In this document: positions 42,150 to 52,175 of the stretch, in pieces
Layout: every line of letters begins with the position of its first letter
How positions within the stretch are numbered: position 1 is the first letter of the stretch
Origin: Phycisphaerales bacterium
Lineage (GTDB): Bacteria; Planctomycetota; Phycisphaerae; Phycisphaerales; UBA1924
Length of the DNA: 64,000 bases
Assembly: GCA_905339235.1 (NCBI GenBank)
Contig: CAJPFG010000010.1
Span: forward strand, 186,001 to 250,000
Direction of reading: 5' to 3'
Program-made: the position numbers and the translations under genes
Notes under the pieces: generated by a model
Database searches by the model: none
Told to the model about the DNA's origin: nothing
Seen by the model: the letters and a program-made list of their open reading frames with translations, nothing else

Positions 42150-43177
42150 ACACCGTTTCCGTTCTTCATCCACGCCGCCATGTCGCGGATGGTCTGCTCG
42201 ATGGGGATCTTCGCCTCAAACCCCACCGCCTGGCGCACGCGGGCGAGGTCCGGGCGGCGTTGGAGAAGGTCTTCGAAGCCGGCGATGTAGGCCTGGCTGT
42301 AGGGGACCAGACGGATCTGGGACGACGAGCCCAGCGTGCGAATGACCAGGTCGGCCAGTTCGCGGATGGTCATCGCGCGATCCGATCCGAGGTTGAAGAT
42401 GCGGCCGTAGCACGGCGGCGTCGCCAGCAGCGTCGGAAGAACGCCCGCGACGTCGCGGACGTCGCAGAAGCAGCGGGACTGGGTCCCGTCGCCGTAGACG
42501 TCGATGGGCTTGTCGGCGAGGGCGGCTTCGACGAACCGCGGCACGACCATCCCGTATTCCCCGACTTGGCGCGGGCCGACCGTGTTGAAGAATCTCGCCA
42601 CGACGACCGGGAGCGCGTGGCGCGCCCGGTAGGCGAGCGCGAGGTATTCGTCGACGGCTTTCGTGCACGCGTAGGACCAGCGCGTGAACGTGGTGGGGCC
42701 GTACACCACGTCGTCATCCTCGTTGAAGGGGTTCTTCGCCGACTTGCCGTAGACCTCGGAGGACGAGGCGATGAGCGTGGGAACGGGGCCGCCGTCGGCG
42801 CTGCGGACCGTGGCGAAGCGGAGGATCGCCGAGGTCTGCTCGATGTTGGTCTCGATGGACTTGATCGGGTCGGCGATGACGAGTTTGACGCCGACGGCCG
42901 CGGCGAGGTGGTAGATCTCTTCGAACCGCTCGCCCTTGCCGAAGGCGCCCAGAGCATCCTTGAGGTCGGCCTCGATGAATCGCAGGCGTTCATGGAACTG
43001 GGGCAGGTTGGCGCGTCCGCCGGTGGAGAGGTTGTCCACGACGGTGACCTGATCGCCGCGGGCGAGGAGCCGCTCGGTGAGGTGAGAGCCGATGAAGCCC
43101 GAGCCGCCACTGATCAACACGCGCCTGGGTGTGGGGACGGAGGCGCCCGACCTGTGCGGAGATTGGGGATTGTTCAA
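42146..43177 (-). CDS. NAD-dependent sugar-nucleotide epimerase/dehydratase (extended SDR)
   Basis: 343-residue enzyme. The Rossmann motif is VLISGGSGFIGSHLTERLLA, with the NAD ribose Asp in TVVDNLSTGG. Catalytic residues are Ser-Ser in LIASSSEVYGKS and Tyr/Lys in YACTKAVDEYLA. The 'NTVGPRQ' and 'RCFCDVRDV' substrate motifs place it near UDP-glucuronate decarboxylase and UDP-glucose/GlcNAc 4-epimerases. It supplies a nucleotide sugar for the surrounding polysaccharide locus. Start TTG 43177 has GGAA about 8 nt upstream and follows the Wzc-like stop by 13 bp; a GTG a few codons inside is possible. The stop overlaps the transferase start. Confidence 0.87.
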   Translation of the reverse strand: MNNPQSPHRSGASVPTPRRVLISGGSGFIGSHLTERLLARGDQVTVVDNLSTGGRANLPQFHERLRFIEADLKDALGAFGKGERFEEIYHLAAAVGVKLVIADPIKSIETNIEQTSAILRFATVRSADGGPVPTLIASSSEVYGKSAKNPFNEDDDVVYGPTTFTRWSYACTKAVDEYLALAYRARHALPVVVARFFNTVGPRQVGEYGMVVPRFVEAALADKPIDVYGDGTQSRCFCDVRDVAGVLPTLLATPPCYGRIFNLGSDRAMTIRELADLVIRTLGSSSQIRLVPYSQAYIAGFEDLLQRRPDLARVRQAVGFEAKIPIEQTIRDMAAWMKNGNGV

Positions 43178-43190
43178 AGGCGAGTTCCGG

Positions 43191-45413
43191 TCAGTCGTTG
43201 TGGTATTCGTGGGCGGTCTTGATGTTGCGTTTCATGTACCCGCCCGTGGCGGACTTCACGCCGTTGACGATAGCACCGAGGAACTCGCCCCGGGTCTCGC
43301 TGAGTTCGTTCTTGATGCGGGCGACCATGCCGCGCTTGTCGGCCATGGCGCGCACGACCAGCACGGAGGCGTCGCAGCGCTGCGCGAGGGCCATGGCGTC
43401 GCCGCCGACGACCGCGGGCGCCACGTCGATCAGCACGAGATCGTACATCGACCGAACTTTCGCGAGCGTTTCGCCCATGACCTCGGTGGCGAGGCGCTCG
43501 TAGACGCGCTGGTCCTTGGCGCCGGCGGTGAGCAGGTCGAGGTTGGGGGTGTTGGTGGCCTGGACGGCCTGCGAGAGTTCGCGCTGCTTGCTGAGCACGT
43601 CGGCGAGGCCGGGAGATTCGGGAACGGCGAAGACCCGGTGAAGGCCCGGGCGGCGGAAGTTGGCGTCGATGAGGAGGACCTTCTTGTCGGCCGCGGCGAA
43701 CGAGAGGGCGAGATTGGCGGCGACGGAGGTGGCGCCCGAGGAGGGCATGCCGGAGACGACGAGGATGGTCTTGTGGTCGGCCTGCTGGACCCGCTTGGCG
43801 ATGGCGGAACGGACCTGGCGGAAGGACTCGGCGACGATGCCGCGCGGACGGTCACGGAAGGCGGTTTCGACGGCGCCGGCGCCGGCGGGATCTTCCGCGG
43901 CGTCGGGCACCCAGCCCACCAACCGGGCCCTGGGGATGAGCGTGATGTCGGAGGGGCTCTTGACGCGCTGATCGACGATCTCGACGAGCAGGACGATGCC
44001 GGCGGTCAGGAACAGGAACAGCGCTACGCCGGCGGGGATCATGAGTTTGAGTTGCGGGAAGGAGAGTTCATCGGGCACTCGCTCGGTTTCGAGCAGCACG
44101 ACGCGGTTCACCGACTCGGTCATCGACTGGGCCGCCAGGTTCGACAGCGCGTCGGCGAGTTTCGTGCGGGACTGGGTGATGCCCTGCAGGCGGGCGTCCA
44201 GGTCGTTGTACCGCGACTGGATTCTCGCGAGGTCCTGGAGTTTCTTGCTCGTGTCGGACCGCTTCTGGATCAGGGTCGCGTTCTGCGATTCGAACTGGGC
44301 GACGGTTTTGCGGGTGGAATCCAGTTCGGCGTTGAAGGTCTCTTTCAGCAGTTCCTGGCGCTTCTCCTCGAGTTGCTGCCGTGCCGACGCGATCTGGTTC
44401 TCGATCTGCTTGAACTGACGGTGGTCGCGGTTGACGCCGTTCTGCAGCAGCGTCTTCAGGTCGGTCTCGTAGCGCTGCAGCATCGTCCGCAGTTCGACGA
44501 TTTGCGGGTTCTTCTCGACCACTTCCTTGAGTTCGTCGCCGTAGGTCACGCCGCCGGGGTGGTTCAGTTCGGCCTCCATCTGCTTGAGTTTGGTGCCGCC
44601 CGCGTCGAGCGTGCGCTGCACGTCGATCAGGGTCCGGTTGACCTCGGCCTGTTCGGCGCGGTGCGCCGCGACGCGATCGTCGATCGCGTCCACCTGGCCC
44701 TGCTGGATCAACCGCTCTTTTTCCAGCGATAGACCGTTGGCCTCGTCTTCCAACGACTTGATCGAGTTGCGCAGCGCGGAGAGTTTGTCGTCCAGACCGA
44801 CGCGGCCCTGGTCGGCGACCAACTGCATGTACCGCTGCCGGACCATGCCGATGATCGCCTTGGTGTCGTACCGGTCATTCCACGACATCGACAGTTCCAC
44901 CAGGTTCGTGCCCGGCAGCACGCGCGCTTTTACGTCGTCCTTGAGGTCCTTGAGGGCCTCCGCCGAGTCAAACCCCGGTGCGCCCGTTGACCGATCGACG
45001 ATCTCGTATTCCTTCGCCCACTTGGGCGCCTGCGTTCGAAGCGTCGGATCTTCCGCCACGCGACTGAGCACCTGTGTGGATGTCAGAATCCGCACCTGCG
45101 TCTGCATGAACCGGCTCATCTCCTCGGCGGACGGGTTCGTGCCCACGAGGTCGCCCGCGCCCTGCGTCGCCGGCAAGCAGTGGAATACCGCCGCCGGGGT
45201 CCACAACGGGTACACCTTCCTGAGAATGAAGTGAGCCCCGGTCCCGACGACCGCGCCGAAGACCGCGACGCCTGCGAACAGGTATTTGTACTTGTTTAGC
45301 AGCCGAATGGGGTCGATCGCGGCGCCCGCCGGCGCCGCCCCGTGTCCGCTCGCGGCGGGCCCGGGTCGCGCCGCTTGGGGGATGACGCTCGATGGGAGTG
45401 GAATGCTGGTCAT
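43191..45413 (-). CDS. Wzc-like polysaccharide co-polymerase with degenerate tyrosine-kinase domain
   Basis: 740-residue inner-membrane chain-length regulator. A first TM near 45-65 follows an IDPIRLLNKYKYLF start, then a long periplasmic coiled-coil (about 150-430), and a second TM near 455-475 (GVALFLFLTAGIVLLVEIVD). The cytosolic BY-kinase-like domain is unusual. Walker A reads SGMPSSGATSVAANLA with Ala about 561 instead of Lys, and Walker A' reads LLIDANFRRPGLH with Asn for the second Asp. Walker B (YDLVLIDVAPAVVGGD) is intact, and the C-terminus has only two Tyr. It may be a catalytically weak or dead kinase retained for polymer control. ATG 45413 is 9 nt from AAGGAAGG. Confidence 0.87.
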   Translation of the reverse strand: MTSIPLPSSVIPQAARPGPAASGHGAAPAGAAIDPIRLLNKYKYLFAGVAVFGAVVGTGAHFILRKVYPLWTPAAVFHCLPATQGAGDLVGTNPSAEEMSRFMQTQVRILTSTQVLSRVAEDPTLRTQAPKWAKEYEIVDRSTGAPGFDSAEALKDLKDDVKARVLPGTNLVELSMSWNDRYDTKAIIGMVRQRYMQLVADQGRVGLDDKLSALRNSIKSLEDEANGLSLEKERLIQQGQVDAIDDRVAAHRAEQAEVNRTLIDVQRTLDAGGTKLKQMEAELNHPGGVTYGDELKEVVEKNPQIVELRTMLQRYETDLKTLLQNGVNRDHRQFKQIENQIASARQQLEEKRQELLKETFNAELDSTRKTVAQFESQNATLIQKRSDTSKKLQDLARIQSRYNDLDARLQGITQSRTKLADALSNLAAQSMTESVNRVVLLETERVPDELSFPQLKLMIPAGVALFLFLTAGIVLLVEIVDQRVKSPSDITLIPRARLVGWVPDAAEDPAGAGAVETAFRDRPRGIVAESFRQVRSAIAKRVQQADHKTILVVSGMPSSGATSVAANLALSFAAADKKVLLIDANFRRPGLHRVFAVPESPGLADVLSKQRELSQAVQATNTPNLDLLTAGAKDQRVYERLATEVMGETLAKVRSMYDLVLIDVAPAVVGGDAMALAQRCDASVLVVRAMADKRGMVARIKNELSETRGEFLGAIVNGVKSATGGYMKRNIKTAHEYHND

Positions 45414-45568
45414 GTTCTTCACCCTTCCTTACTCTGGGCCGCGGATTGCCGCCCTCTGATACTCGTCCACCCTGCCTGCAGTTCTCGCGGACCGGGCGTC
45501 CTCGCACCAACCCCGATTCACAAAACTCGGTCCGATACCCCGGGGTCCTTAGCCCTATCCGACGGGAA

Positions 45569-48500
45569 TCAGCGCGGTTGTTCTATCAAAGTCCGAACAT
45601 CCTGAAGTTCCTTTACAACGGCCTGATCCAACTGTGTCATCGCCTTCGCCAGATTGTCCGCTTCGTCCACCATGTCCTTGGCTTCTTTGAATCGCTCCAG
45701 GCGGTACAGCGTCTCGGCGAGATGTGCCGCGGAGACCACCGCCTGCCGTCCCTGGGTCATGTATTGAAGCGATCGACGCAGCGTTTGTTCGGCGTCCTTC
45801 AGTTTGCCGGTGCGCATGTAGATGTAGCCCAACGTGTCGAGCACGTCGGGGCTGGTGGGGCGGAGTTCCGCGGCCTTTTGCGCCATGGGGAGTGCTTCAT
45901 CGAACTTGCCCGCCTGGGCCATCAGGTACGCGAGGTTGTTGTTCATCTCCGCGTCGTCGGGGAACTCCGCGACACCGGTGCGCCAGACCGCCTCGGCCTC
46001 GGAGGACTTGCCCGCGGCGTAGTACGCGGTACCGCGGAGGCGGAAGCACAGCAGCCGGAGCGGGGGGTTTTTGGTGGAGTTGAGCAGTTCGCCCAGGCTG
46101 GCCGCCGCGGCGTCGAGCGACGGCGGGTTCCGGGACATGATTTCAGCCCTGAAGAACGCCAGCCACTCGTTGAGGGTGGGGACGATTCCGGCGGCGATGG
46201 CGTCTTCGACGAACTTGAGATGCTTGGCACCCTCGGGGATGACCTTGTCCATGTCGTTGTGCCACTGCAGCATGCCGCCGACGTTGGCGGGGTCGAGCAA
46301 TCGCAGCGCGTCGGTGGCGGCGCGGACCGCCTCGTTGATCCGGTTCTGCTGGCCCAGGCGCACGCGGGACAGGGCCATGAGGAAGCCGGGGTTTTTCTTG
46401 ACCCGCTCCTCACCGATCTGTCGCAGTACCGCGTCGGCCGTGGTGATGTCCGGCGGGCTCTGCGCGAGCAGTGAATCCAGGTATCGCTGCACCACCAGGT
46501 CGTTGGGGTCCAGTTCGAAGGCGCTCTTCAGGAATCGCGCCGCGATGGCCGGGCGATCGACGGATTGGAACATGTTGCCCACCCGCTGGTAGGTCAGGGC
46601 CTCGCGCGGCCTGCCGTCGATGGCGAGTTTCGCGGCGTCCTCCGCCTCCTGGTCCCGTTGCCGGCGGATCAGGTCTGTGACCAGCGACACCAGCATCTCG
46701 TCGTCCTGCGGGTTGAGGCGGAGCGCCTCGCGAAGATCGGTGAGCGCCCGGTCGGCGTCCTTCATGCGGCCATACAGCGCCGCCCGAAGCCTGAATGCCT
46801 GCCACATGTTCGGCGACAACTGGATTGCCTTGCTGAAGTCCTGGATCGCCTCGCGCCAGGTTGATTCGGTTCGGGCGAGGTACTGGCCGCGCTTCACAAA
46901 GACCGCGGCCTCCGTCGGGTACTTGGAGACCACGCGGTCGAGAATCTGGCGCTGATCGGAGTCGCGCAACTGTGCTTCGCGGAGGTCCGCCTCGAGGAGC
47001 AGGCAGACAAGTTCGGGCTCGGGGACCGAGATCAGAGGACGGATTGCTTCCTCGGCCTCGTCGAGTTTCTTCAGCCGGATCAACGACTCCACGAGTTTTT
47101 TGCGGTAGGTCTGGTCGGGAGAGTCGGCGCCGCTCGCGACGATGGCGGCCAGCGGAACGGCGGCCCGGTCCAGAACGGCCTGGGCGAAGAACACGTCCGC
47201 GATCGCCTTGTCGGCCTCCATGACCTTCGGGTCCTGGTACGTGCGTGCCGCTTCGAGATTCGAGATCGCGCCTTCGAAATCCTTCCGGCCGTACAGGAAC
47301 TGGGCGAACTCGATGTGCGCCCGAAGGCGCGCGGGGTTGTCCGCCATCTTGGCGTTGAAGTCCTCGAAGGTCTTCTTTGCGGCCGCGCGATCGTTCTTGG
47401 CCCAATGCCACGACGCTTCCAGGGCCATGCCCTCGAAGTCGTCGCGGAGCGTGCGAACGCGATCGATGGTGGTGCGTGCCTTGGGCAGGTCGCCCGTCCG
47501 GATCTGTAGTCGCCCGAGTTCGTAGAGGTTGTCGCGATCGTTGGGATTGGCCAGGGCCATCCGCTCGCGGCGCTGGATTGCGAGCGGGAGGTTGCCGAAC
47601 TCGGCCTCGATCTTCAGCCACAGGTCGAGGAACTCGGGATCGTTCCCGGCGAACTTCTCGCCTTCCCGGGCGGCCTGCAGGGCCTGGTCCTTCAGGTTCT
47701 GGGTGACCAGCGCGGTCACGAGGTCTTTGATCGCGCCGGAGTCGTTGGGCCGCAGGCGGAGCGCGTCCTTGAACGAGTTCGTCGCGTCCGACAGCCTTCC
47801 GAGCGCCATCTGCAGCCGCCCCAGCAGCCGGTACACCTCCGGCGTTCTCGTGCCGGAGTCGATGACCTGCTGCATGATCTCGGCGGCGCCCTTCTGGTCG
47901 CGCTGGCTGGCCATCTGGCGGGCCTTGAAGGTGCGGCCCTCGGCCCGGTCGATGTTGAGTTTGCCGGCCTTGTCGGCCATCTCCGAGGCCTTCGCCCAGT
48001 CGGCCCGCTCGAGCGCGTCGATGAAGCACACCTCGATCACCTGGTCGTCGTCGGGATTGAGTTCGATGGCGCGATCCAGCATCGCCCTGGCCTCGGCCTT
48101 TCGTCCGGCGGTGCGGTACCACTGGAACTTCGCCAGCACCCGGTTCAGTTCCGGGATGTCGGTGCGAGCCTCGATGATCTTGATGTTCGCGTCGGTCTGA
48201 TCCTCCGTCGTGAGCATGGTTTCCAGGCTCTTCAGCAGAACGCTGTCCGGGTTCTTCTCGATGCCCGTGCGCACGTAGGTCAGCGCTCCCTCTCGGTCCC
48301 CGAGGTTGAGGCGCGCGGTCACCAGGGCGTGGATGAGTTGGGGCGCATACCCGTACTTGGTCACCGCTTCGGTGAGAATGGTGTTCACCGTGGCATCGGT
48401 TCCCTCTTTTCCAACCCCTTCGCGCTGCTCGCGCTGCACGTCCATCAGCACCTGCTGCACCGATTCCGCGGGGGTGCCCGACCCTCTCCCGGCGCGGGCG

Positions 48501-50179
48501 ATGCGAACGCCCTCCTGGGCCATCTCGTTATCCGGCAGCACTCGCAGGATGTTGGTGAAGAGGTTCTCGGCAGTCTCGAAGTCTTGCAGGGAGTTGGACA
48601 GTTGCCCGAGCGCCAAGGCCGCGGGAATGTGATTCGGCTGCACCTGCAGCACCATCAACAGCCGTTCCCGGGCCGCGCCGGGCTGGTTCAACTGGGTGGC
48701 GATGTGCGCCCAGAGCACCAGCACGTCGGGGTCCAGGATGCGCTGCTTGCTGTTCACCGACGACAGGAGGCGGTCGGCGGTCTGCGGGTCGTTGTCGATG
48801 AAGGAGTTCCAGGCCTGGACCAGCATCACCCGCGGCGAGTTGCGGTCCTCGTTCTTCTGCAGGTAGTCGTACATGTCCCTGGCCCGCTGCCGGGCGGCCA
48901 CCTTCTCGTCCTTTTTCTCGTCCGGCGTGGCGAGGTACGCCCGCACGGCCCACTGGGCCTGGAGGATTCGCGCGTTGGTGCGGAAACCGAACAGGCGCTG
49001 GCCGTCGATGCTCACGGGCCGGTTGGGCATGTCGATGATCGTCTGGAGGTATTGAACGCCCAGTTCAAACTCGTCGCGCTCGCCGGCGACCTCGGCCTTG
49101 GCCGAGAGCAGGTCCAGGTCCTGCGGGCGTGACTCGAGCGCGAAGGTGATCAGGTCGCTGGTCCGGCGGTACCGGGCCCGCGGATCGACGGTGCGCTCCA
49201 TCTCGCGCAGCGCGCGGATCAGGAGAGGAGTCACGCTGGCCGCGCCGGACTGCTTCGCGGCGGCGAGGGCCTCGTCCAGGCGCGGCGAAAGGCGCTCGGC
49301 GATCTGGGTGCCTTCGGCGGTGAGGTCCGGGAGGGGTTGGCCCGCGTCGGCCGCGGCCTTGTGGCGGTTGCGGAACTGCGTGAGCGCGTCGTTGAACTCG
49401 CGCTGAATCCCGCCCAGGATCGCCATCGGATTGCCCGGGTTGCGCGCCTGGAAGTCATCGAACACTTTTTTGCTCAACGCGTCGAGTTCGTCGGCCTCCA
49501 GGGTCTTGCCGGCGATCCGGGCCTTGCGGCCCTGCTCGCGGAGCAAGGCCTCCAGGCTGGTGGCGCACTCAAAGTCCGACGGGTCAACCCGCACGGCGGC
49601 CTCGAGGTCCGAGCGAGCCGTCTGCCAATCTTCCGCGGGCGCATCGGGTGTCTCGGCCAGGATGCGGAACTGCGCCAGCCCGCGGTATCGCTTCAGCACC
49701 TCCCATGGGCCGGGGTCCTGCCCCGCGTAGTGGGTCAGGAACAACTGCGATTCTTCGCGCACGTACAGCATAGAGGTCCGGTCGAAGGGCCCTTGGAGGA
49801 TCGTCGCGTCCAACGTCTCGAGGTATTCCTTCTGGGCGTCGAGGTTCTGGGGCTGGATCACGGCCAGTTGGCGGGTCGCGCCGCGCCAACTCTTCATGGC
49901 CGCGTCGAACTGCGTGGGCGTTTCCGGCACCTGCCTGGACACGCTCTCTCGCCACTTCTTGTAGTTCTCGGGATTGGTCTTTTCCTTGTCGCAGGCCTTG
50001 GAGTAGTAGATCGCGGCGTCGATGTACTTCCCGTCGGCCATCGACCTGTCGCCCATCTTCACGAGTTCTTCGGGCGTGTTGTACAGGAGCACGTAGGCCA
50101 CGCCGAGCAGCGCGCCAAGCACGCCCACGACGCTCGCTCCCAGGATGACCACGAACCGAGTGTTGACCTTCGAAGCCAT
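45569..50179 (-). CDS. Giant membrane-anchored TPR protein of the exopolysaccharide/exosortase locus
   Basis: 1536-residue protein with one N-terminal TM helix (VVILGASVVGVLGALLGVAY) and almost the whole remainder made of TPR and TPR-like helix pairs. Examples are YIDAAIYYSKACDKEKTNPE, ADRALTDLREALRLNPQDDE and AEAVWRTGVAEFPDDAEMNN followed by LAYLMAQAGKFDEALPMAQK. TPR-rich proteins in EPS and PEP-CTERM loci act as periplasmic scaffolds for synthesis and export. The start ATG 50179 is supported by GGAGGAAG upstream, 56 bp after the EpsI-like gene. Gap to the Wzc-like gene is 155 bp. The partner proteins are unknown. Confidence 0.9.
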   Translation of the reverse strand: MASKVNTRFVVILGASVVGVLGALLGVAYVLLYNTPEELVKMGDRSMADGKYIDAAIYYSKACDKEKTNPENYKKWRESVSRQVPETPTQFDAAMKSWRGATRQLAVIQPQNLDAQKEYLETLDATILQGPFDRTSMLYVREESQLFLTHYAGQDPGPWEVLKRYRGLAQFRILAETPDAPAEDWQTARSDLEAAVRVDPSDFECATSLEALLREQGRKARIAGKTLEADELDALSKKVFDDFQARNPGNPMAILGGIQREFNDALTQFRNRHKAAADAGQPLPDLTAEGTQIAERLSPRLDEALAAAKQSGAASVTPLLIRALREMERTVDPRARYRRTSDLITFALESRPQDLDLLSAKAEVAGERDEFELGVQYLQTIIDMPNRPVSIDGQRLFGFRTNARILQAQWAVRAYLATPDEKKDEKVAARQRARDMYDYLQKNEDRNSPRVMLVQAWNSFIDNDPQTADRLLSSVNSKQRILDPDVLVLWAHIATQLNQPGAARERLLMVLQVQPNHIPAALALGQLSNSLQDFETAENLFTNILRVLPDNEMAQEGVRIARAGRGSGTPAESVQQVLMDVQREQREGVGKEGTDATVNTILTEAVTKYGYAPQLIHALVTARLNLGDREGALTYVRTGIEKNPDSVLLKSLETMLTTEDQTDANIKIIEARTDIPELNRVLAKFQWYRTAGRKAEARAMLDRAIELNPDDDQVIEVCFIDALERADWAKASEMADKAGKLNIDRAEGRTFKARQMASQRDQKGAAEIMQQVIDSGTRTPEVYRLLGRLQMALGRLSDATNSFKDALRLRPNDSGAIKDLVTALVTQNLKDQALQAAREGEKFAGNDPEFLDLWLKIEAEFGNLPLAIQRRERMALANPNDRDNLYELGRLQIRTGDLPKARTTIDRVRTLRDDFEGMALEASWHWAKNDRAAAKKTFEDFNAKMADNPARLRAHIEFAQFLYGRKDFEGAISNLEAARTYQDPKVMEADKAIADVFFAQAVLDRAAVPLAAIVASGADSPDQTYRKKLVESLIRLKKLDEAEEAIRPLISVPEPELVCLLLEADLREAQLRDSDQRQILDRVVSKYPTEAAVFVKRGQYLARTESTWREAIQDFSKAIQLSPNMWQAFRLRAALYGRMKDADRALTDLREALRLNPQDDEMLVSLVTDLIRRQRDQEAEDAAKLAIDGRPREALTYQRVGNMFQSVDRPAIAARFLKSAFELDPNDLVVQRYLDSLLAQSPPDITTADAVLRQIGEERVKKNPGFLMALSRVRLGQQNRINEAVRAATDALRLLDPANVGGMLQWHNDMDKVIPEGAKHLKFVEDAIAAGIVPTLNEWLAFFRAEIMSRNPPSLDAAAASLGELLNSTKNPPLRLLCFRLRGTAYYAAGKSSEAEAVWRTGVAEFPDDAEMNNNLAYLMAQAGKFDEALPMAQKAAELRPTSPDVLDTLGYIYMRTGKLKDAEQTLRRSLQYMTQGRQAVVSAAHLAETLYRLERFKEAKDMVDEADNLAKAMTQLDQAVVKELQDVRTLIEQPR

Positions 50180-50235
50180 GACTTCCTCCTCGGGGGATGG
50201 GACGATTTCCCGTCCCCCGTGATTCTCGTGTTCCG

Positions 50236-51111
50236 CTACGGACTGGCCGGCCCGGCGGGCGGCGCCGGCGGCGGGGGATACCTTCCTGCCTCTACCTCCA
50301 CCCAGTCGGGGACGCACAGCATGATGTCGCCGAGCATTTCGCCGATCAGCGACGAGGCCAGATCGGCGAGTTCCTGACCGTCCTTGACATCCGACGAAGT
50401 TACCTGGACTTTCAGGTAGTACGCGAACCGCGTGTTGAGATCGAACGCCAGCAGACGGACCTCCTCGGCCCGGCACACCGTGCCGCCGTTGGCGATGAAA
50501 AAATACCCCGAGTAGAGTTGCTGCCCGTTGTTGTTCAGGAACTTCATCGTCCGCAGTTTCATGTTCTGCGGGTTAAAGGGCAGGGTGCGGCGCACTCCGT
50601 CGTGATCCGAGTCCGGGTTGGTGATGCGAGTCCTCCAGACGCGTCCTTTGAGCGAGTCCGGGACATCGTTATTGGGGCTCCACAGTTCCTGGTCGAACGT
50701 GAGCGGGAGATCGCCCACGACATCGCCGATCTGCATGCCCCCGCCCACGAAGCAGCGGTCCGGCACGTGAGGGACGGTGTCGATCATGCCCGTGTAGTAC
50801 GCCGCGTGGAACGAAAGAACGATCGGGTGATCGGGGTTTTTGGGCTTGCGTTCCCGATACACCCTGGTGAGGTAGTTCTGCGTGCCGAGCACCGCGAGAA
50901 CCTCTTCCTGTTCGAGATGGTCCTGCCCAAGCCGCACCCACGAGGGAGTCGCTTTGGGCAGCGAGCCGACGAGAAGGTTCAGGTCCGACTGGATCGGGTC
51001 CTTGCGGGTGTAGATCTTGAAGTACTGCTTGACGGCGCTCACGCTCGCGGCGCCACCGAGCAGGAGCACGAACGCCGTGATGACTCCGGGATTGATCCAG
51101 CCGCGCTTCAT
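50236..51111 (-). CDS. EpsI-like exosortase-associated protein
   Basis: 291-residue protein with an N-terminal TM (VITAFVLLLGGAASVSAVKQ) and an outward-facing domain. The arrangement LAVLGTQNYLTRVYRE, SFHAAYYTGMIDTVPHVPDR (the HxPxxC-like 'HVPDRCFVGGG' block) and VCRAEEVRLLAFDLNTR fits the EpsI (DUF3485) family. Members are encoded next to, or fused with, exosortases and are needed for their polysaccharide or protein-sorting systems. Its ATG overlaps the exosortase stop (ATGA). The C-terminal tail is Pro-rich. Confidence 0.82.
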   Translation of the reverse strand: MKRGWINPGVITAFVLLLGGAASVSAVKQYFKIYTRKDPIQSDLNLLVGSLPKATPSWVRLGQDHLEQEEVLAVLGTQNYLTRVYRERKPKNPDHPIVLSFHAAYYTGMIDTVPHVPDRCFVGGGMQIGDVVGDLPLTFDQELWSPNNDVPDSLKGRVWRTRITNPDSDHDGVRRTLPFNPQNMKLRTMKFLNNNGQQLYSGYFFIANGGTVCRAEEVRLLAFDLNTRFAYYLKVQVTSSDVKDGQELADLASSLIGEMLGDIMLCVPDWVEVEAGRYPPPPAPPAGPASP

Positions 51112-52049
51112 GCCGCGCCCTCCGCCGGATCGTGGACCATCCTGTTGAGCACCCAGACTACACCCAGGAAGAGGAACATCCCCGGAATCAGCAGGAGCGT
51201 CCCGATCAGCATGTGCGCGCTGCCCGATGCGAAGGACGGGTTGAGGAGCGAGGCCAGGCCCAGCACGGCCACGCGAAGCACGTTCATGAGCAGCGCCACG
51301 GGCACGGCGAGCGCGAGCAGAGCGATCCGCTGCCACCAGAGCCTGCACGAGAAGATCGCCACGGCCGCCGCGAGCGCGAGGAACGCGATCACCATCCGCA
51401 TCCCCGAGCACGCCTCCGCGACGTTGAGCGGGATGATGGAGCCCTTGTAGAGGATTTCGATCGTGTTGCCCTTCACGTCCACGAAAAACCCGCCGGTTGT
51501 CGCGGCGATCGTCTGGAGCAGGAACCCCGCGGCCTTCGACGCCAGCAGTTGCAGGGGGAAGGTCATCTTCTTCATGATCTGGTCGGCGACCGTCACCGCG
51601 AAGAGGAGATACGCGATCGGGAGAAACAGGTGCCGGAACATCGCCGGGCCGGCCACCAGCAGCGCCGTGCCGGCGATGGTCAGCACCATCGCGAATCCCT
51701 GGAGCATGTGGTTCGAGACACCCACGATGAAGAACACGTAGCAGGCGATCCCCAACAGCAGCGGTAGCAGCCCGGGCCAGAAGTGCTTTGCGGTTGTGGC
51801 CAGCACCGCCTCGCGGTTTTGCCAGATCATGTACAGGCTGATCAGGGGCACGATGAACGAATGGCCCCAGTCCTCGAGTTCTTTGGCGCTGATCGCCCCT
51901 TGCCGGAACAGCCATTCATGGAAGAGGGCCACGAACGCGAGCACCAGCAGGCCGATCTGAGTCCAAGCCCGCCACGTCAGGAGCTGCCATCCCGCGCCGA
52001 GCACGGGTCTTTGGCTCTTCTGGCTCATGGACGTGGCCGCGCTCGACAC
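51108..52049 (-). CDS. Exosortase (PEP-CTERM sorting transpeptidase)
   Basis: 313-residue integral membrane enzyme with about eight TM helices. The exosortase catalytic triad is readable: Cys214 in NVAEACSGMRM, Arg259 in MNVLRVAVL and His279 in SGSAHMLIG. Exosortases recognise C-terminal PEP-CTERM signals and cut or anchor the protein after Sec export. Candidate substrates in this window end in IPSPSILPACAFG...RRR (12.5 kb) and VPTPGSLALGACA...RRRR (62.1 kb). Start GTG 52049 has AGGAGA 7-8 nt upstream; ATG 52028 lacks one. It is encoded between a Wza-like exporter and an EpsI-like gene. Confidence 0.9.
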   Translation of the reverse strand: MSSAATSMSQKSQRPVLGAGWQLLTWRAWTQIGLLVLAFVALFHEWLFRQGAISAKELEDWGHSFIVPLISLYMIWQNREAVLATTAKHFWPGLLPLLLGIACYVFFIVGVSNHMLQGFAMVLTIAGTALLVAGPAMFRHLFLPIAYLLFAVTVADQIMKKMTFPLQLLASKAAGFLLQTIAATTGGFFVDVKGNTIEILYKGSIIPLNVAEACSGMRMVIAFLALAAAVAIFSCRLWWQRIALLALAVPVALLMNVLRVAVLGLASLLNPSFASGSAHMLIGTLLLIPGMFLFLGVVWVLNRMVHDPAEGAA

Positions 52050-52175
52050 CCGATCTTCTCCTAAGTGGATCCCGGTGGCCTACCTACGACGACGAACCCA
52101 CGGAGTTCGGCCGGCGCCGGGGCCCGGGCCAAACCCCGCTCGTTACACACAGAATGATCGGCGCCGCCAACCCGA

